Shown here in pieces: positions 62,607-64,000 of a stretch of 64,000 bases of DNA. Both the position numbers and the translations under genes were made by a program. The notes under the pieces were generated by a model. That model saw only the letters and a list, made by a program, of their open reading frames with translations, was not told where the DNA came from and ran no database searches. Position 1 is the stretch's first letter; each line of letters opens with the position of its first letter. The DNA is from Arbacia lixula (taxonomy: Eukaryota > Echinodermata > Echinoidea > Arbacioida > Arbaciidae). Where the stretch lies: NCBI GenBank assembly GCA_963669155.1, contig OZ022576.1, positions 5,179,322 through 5,243,321 of the forward strand, in the 5' to 3' direction.

Positions 62607-62768
62607 CTTGGACAAGAACCACCATGCAGGACTTCTCAGAGGCACGCTTGTGGAGAACTTCCCGCTTGGCAGTGGTCCAGCCCTCCCCACTAAAGTTAAG
62701 CAGTTCCTTGCTGGAATCCATGTATTCTTGTCCTGATACGGAAGACCCCCGTCTACGATGACAGCTTG
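62600..62768 (-). pseudogene. Unassigned coding-like fragment
   Basis: The minus strand reads CHRRRGSSVSGQEYMDSS, then KELLNFSGEGWTTAKREVL and HKRASEKSCMVVLVQE. Codon-like composition and a compact charged sequence suggest a former exon or transposon ORF, but I do not recognise the family. It begins right at the ATG-repeat tail of the LINE-like sequence and ends at the repeat copy at 62606. Confidence 0.35.
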
Positions 62769-62769
62769 C

Positions 62770-62880
62770 CATCATCATCATCAACGTTTAAAGTCCGTTT
62801 TTTCCTCTTTGTGGGGTTAGACCATTCATTTCCTTGATGGCTCTCCTCCATACTGTCCTGTCATTTGATTCACCAGATAC
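62770..62880 (-). mobile_element. 3' tail of a LINE-like retrotransposon
   Basis: The minus strand encodes ESNDRTVWRRAIKEMNGLTP and a few more residues, then TAA (62790-62788), closely followed by ACGTT and (GATGAT)n at about 62784-62771. A D-R-x-x-W-R end followed by a short simple-repeat tail is typical of the C-terminus of LINE ORF2 proteins. The 5' part is lost or unrecognisable beyond about 62930. Confidence 0.6.
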
Positions 62881-63734
62881 AGATAATGAATAAAATGCAA
62901 GTCTTCCCTTGGTGAAGGTTTCTACTCTTCTCCCTTCACAAAGCTTTTCCCTCCAGCTAGAGCCACATGAGATACAATGGGATTTGGGGGTGTGGTCTAA
63001 CTTTTTGGGGTAGCATTTACATGTAGAATATGGGAGAAGCTAGGGGTGTGGCCTCTGCCTGGTGGCTTCACTGAGAGACAAAGAGAAAGTACTTGGAAGT
63101 GCTTGTATAGATGTGGGTCAAGTGTGGTTTGGGTGAGAGGATGTTTAGAAGACTTTAATGATGTGGTCTGAGCAGGAGAGACCAAACAGAGATTGGTATA
63201 AATCAAATAGAGGATGGCGGAAAGGTGAAGATTTAAAGGTAGATGAACAGGGACATTCATGTCAAGCAGCTCCCATCCCACTGTCTCTTATAATCTACAC
63301 GATTTAAACATCATGTTCCAACATTATGATAATATAACATAAATTGTGTCAAATATTGTATGTAATATGAGAATGAAATGCACTATGTAATGCTGTAAGT
63401 TATAATGTAGATGATTTGCTTGTATTCCTTTTCTGTTCGATTATCACTTTGCTTAGTTCCATACATTTTGTAAATGTCATTTTTCACGAATATCATTTTC
63501 ATCAAGAAAATGGATGATTGTATTGTGCAGATTCTGAAATACATACTTGGAGAGCCTGTCTAGGTGCAATCATAATAGAAACACACAGCCTTGAAAATAT
63601 GGTATTGGAATATAATTTTTTACCATGATTACAATGTTTTTTAAATAATATTTCTTTCAAAAACTACATGTATAATTGTATGGTAGAGGGTTTTAGATAT
63701 GAGTAAGGAATAATTACTGGCTAGATACTATAAT

Positions 63735-64000
63735 TAGTAGAACAAAGTGCACTTGATAAGTTACATATTATTTTAAACAGTGAATAGGGATTATAAAAAA
63801 TCCGCAAGACAAAATTGAAGAGTTTAACAATTATATGTATACTGATGGATGTAATTTTCATGTGAATATGTCATAAACTGTAATTGATATAACAAAGTGC
63901 ACTTGATAAAATACATAACATTATAAGAAGTGAATGTGGAGAATCTCTGGAAGACAAATTTATAGGGTTCAACAGTTGTATTGATGGGTGTAATTTTCAT
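63735..64000 (+). repeat. Tandem duplication, about 150-bp period, cut by window end
   Basis: Both copies contain AACAAAGTGCACTTGATAA (63741 and 63891) and end with GTAATTTTCAT (63851-63861 and 63990-64000). Similarity between is patchy. More copies may lie beyond the window. Confidence 0.75.

Larger units (their letters stand above)
62136..64000. other. Flank right of the retrotransposon
   Basis: No complete gene. It holds TA-rich microsatellite (62160-62340), the repeat copy at 62520-62606, an unassigned minus-strand ORF (62449-62784), a LINE-like tail (62770-62880), and a tandem duplication at 63735-64000. The stretch 62990-63290 is open on the minus strand but looks non-coding. Confidence 0.6.

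Overview
This window is eukaryotic genomic DNA from an animal, most likely a marine deuterostome and probably an echinoderm such as a sea urchin. That placement is an inference. It rests on long AT-rich introns with GT-AG splice sites, many small foldback elements and microsatellites, and a Ty3/gypsy-type retrotransposon whose integrase precedes its reverse transcriptase/RNase H, an order described for deuterostome elements. There are no bacterial features.

Layout. (1) 1-5870: no coding exon recognised; probably intron of the gene that follows. (2) 5871-32267, plus strand: the 3' 22 coding exons of a MEGF10/MEGF11/Draper/CED-1-type engulfment receptor. It has 16 EGF-like modules, one transmembrane helix and a 299-residue cytoplasmic tail. 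The 22 exons join in one open frame (1037 residues plus stop); the signal peptide and any EMI domain lie upstream of the window. (3) 32268-40313: 3' flank and intergenic DNA with three foldback elements. (4) 40507-52266, minus strand: a complete 16-exon gene for an HDGFL2/LEDGF (PSIP1)-type chromatin reader of 1195 residues. It has an N-terminal PWWP domain, charged linkers, an integrase-binding-domain-like helical domain and an unusual acidic C-terminal extension with five Tyr-Gly repeats. A probable 5' UTR exon lies at 53862-54060. The two genes are convergent. (5) 54061-56495: AT-rich spacer with pieces of short repeats. (6) 56500-62135, minus strand: a decayed LTR retrotransposon with GTAG duplications, a 750-bp 3' LTR, a truncated 337-bp 5' LTR, broken gag, protease remnant, intact-looking integrase, then an RT/RNase H region from which the RT core is deleted. 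The order gag-PR-INT-RT/RH matches the Gmr1 group. (7) 62136-64000: the 3' tail of a LINE-like element, an unassigned ORF, simple repeats and a tandem duplication cut by the window edge.

The two host genes have no obvious joint function: one is a cell-surface phagocytic or adhesion receptor, the other a nuclear chromatin-tethering protein. The most interesting material is the retroelement with its inverted pol order and SCAN-like gag, the novel C-terminal repeat of the HDGF-like protein, a decayed duplicate of the splice acceptor before the receptor's membrane exon, and an almost perfect 375-bp palindrome inside the receptor gene.
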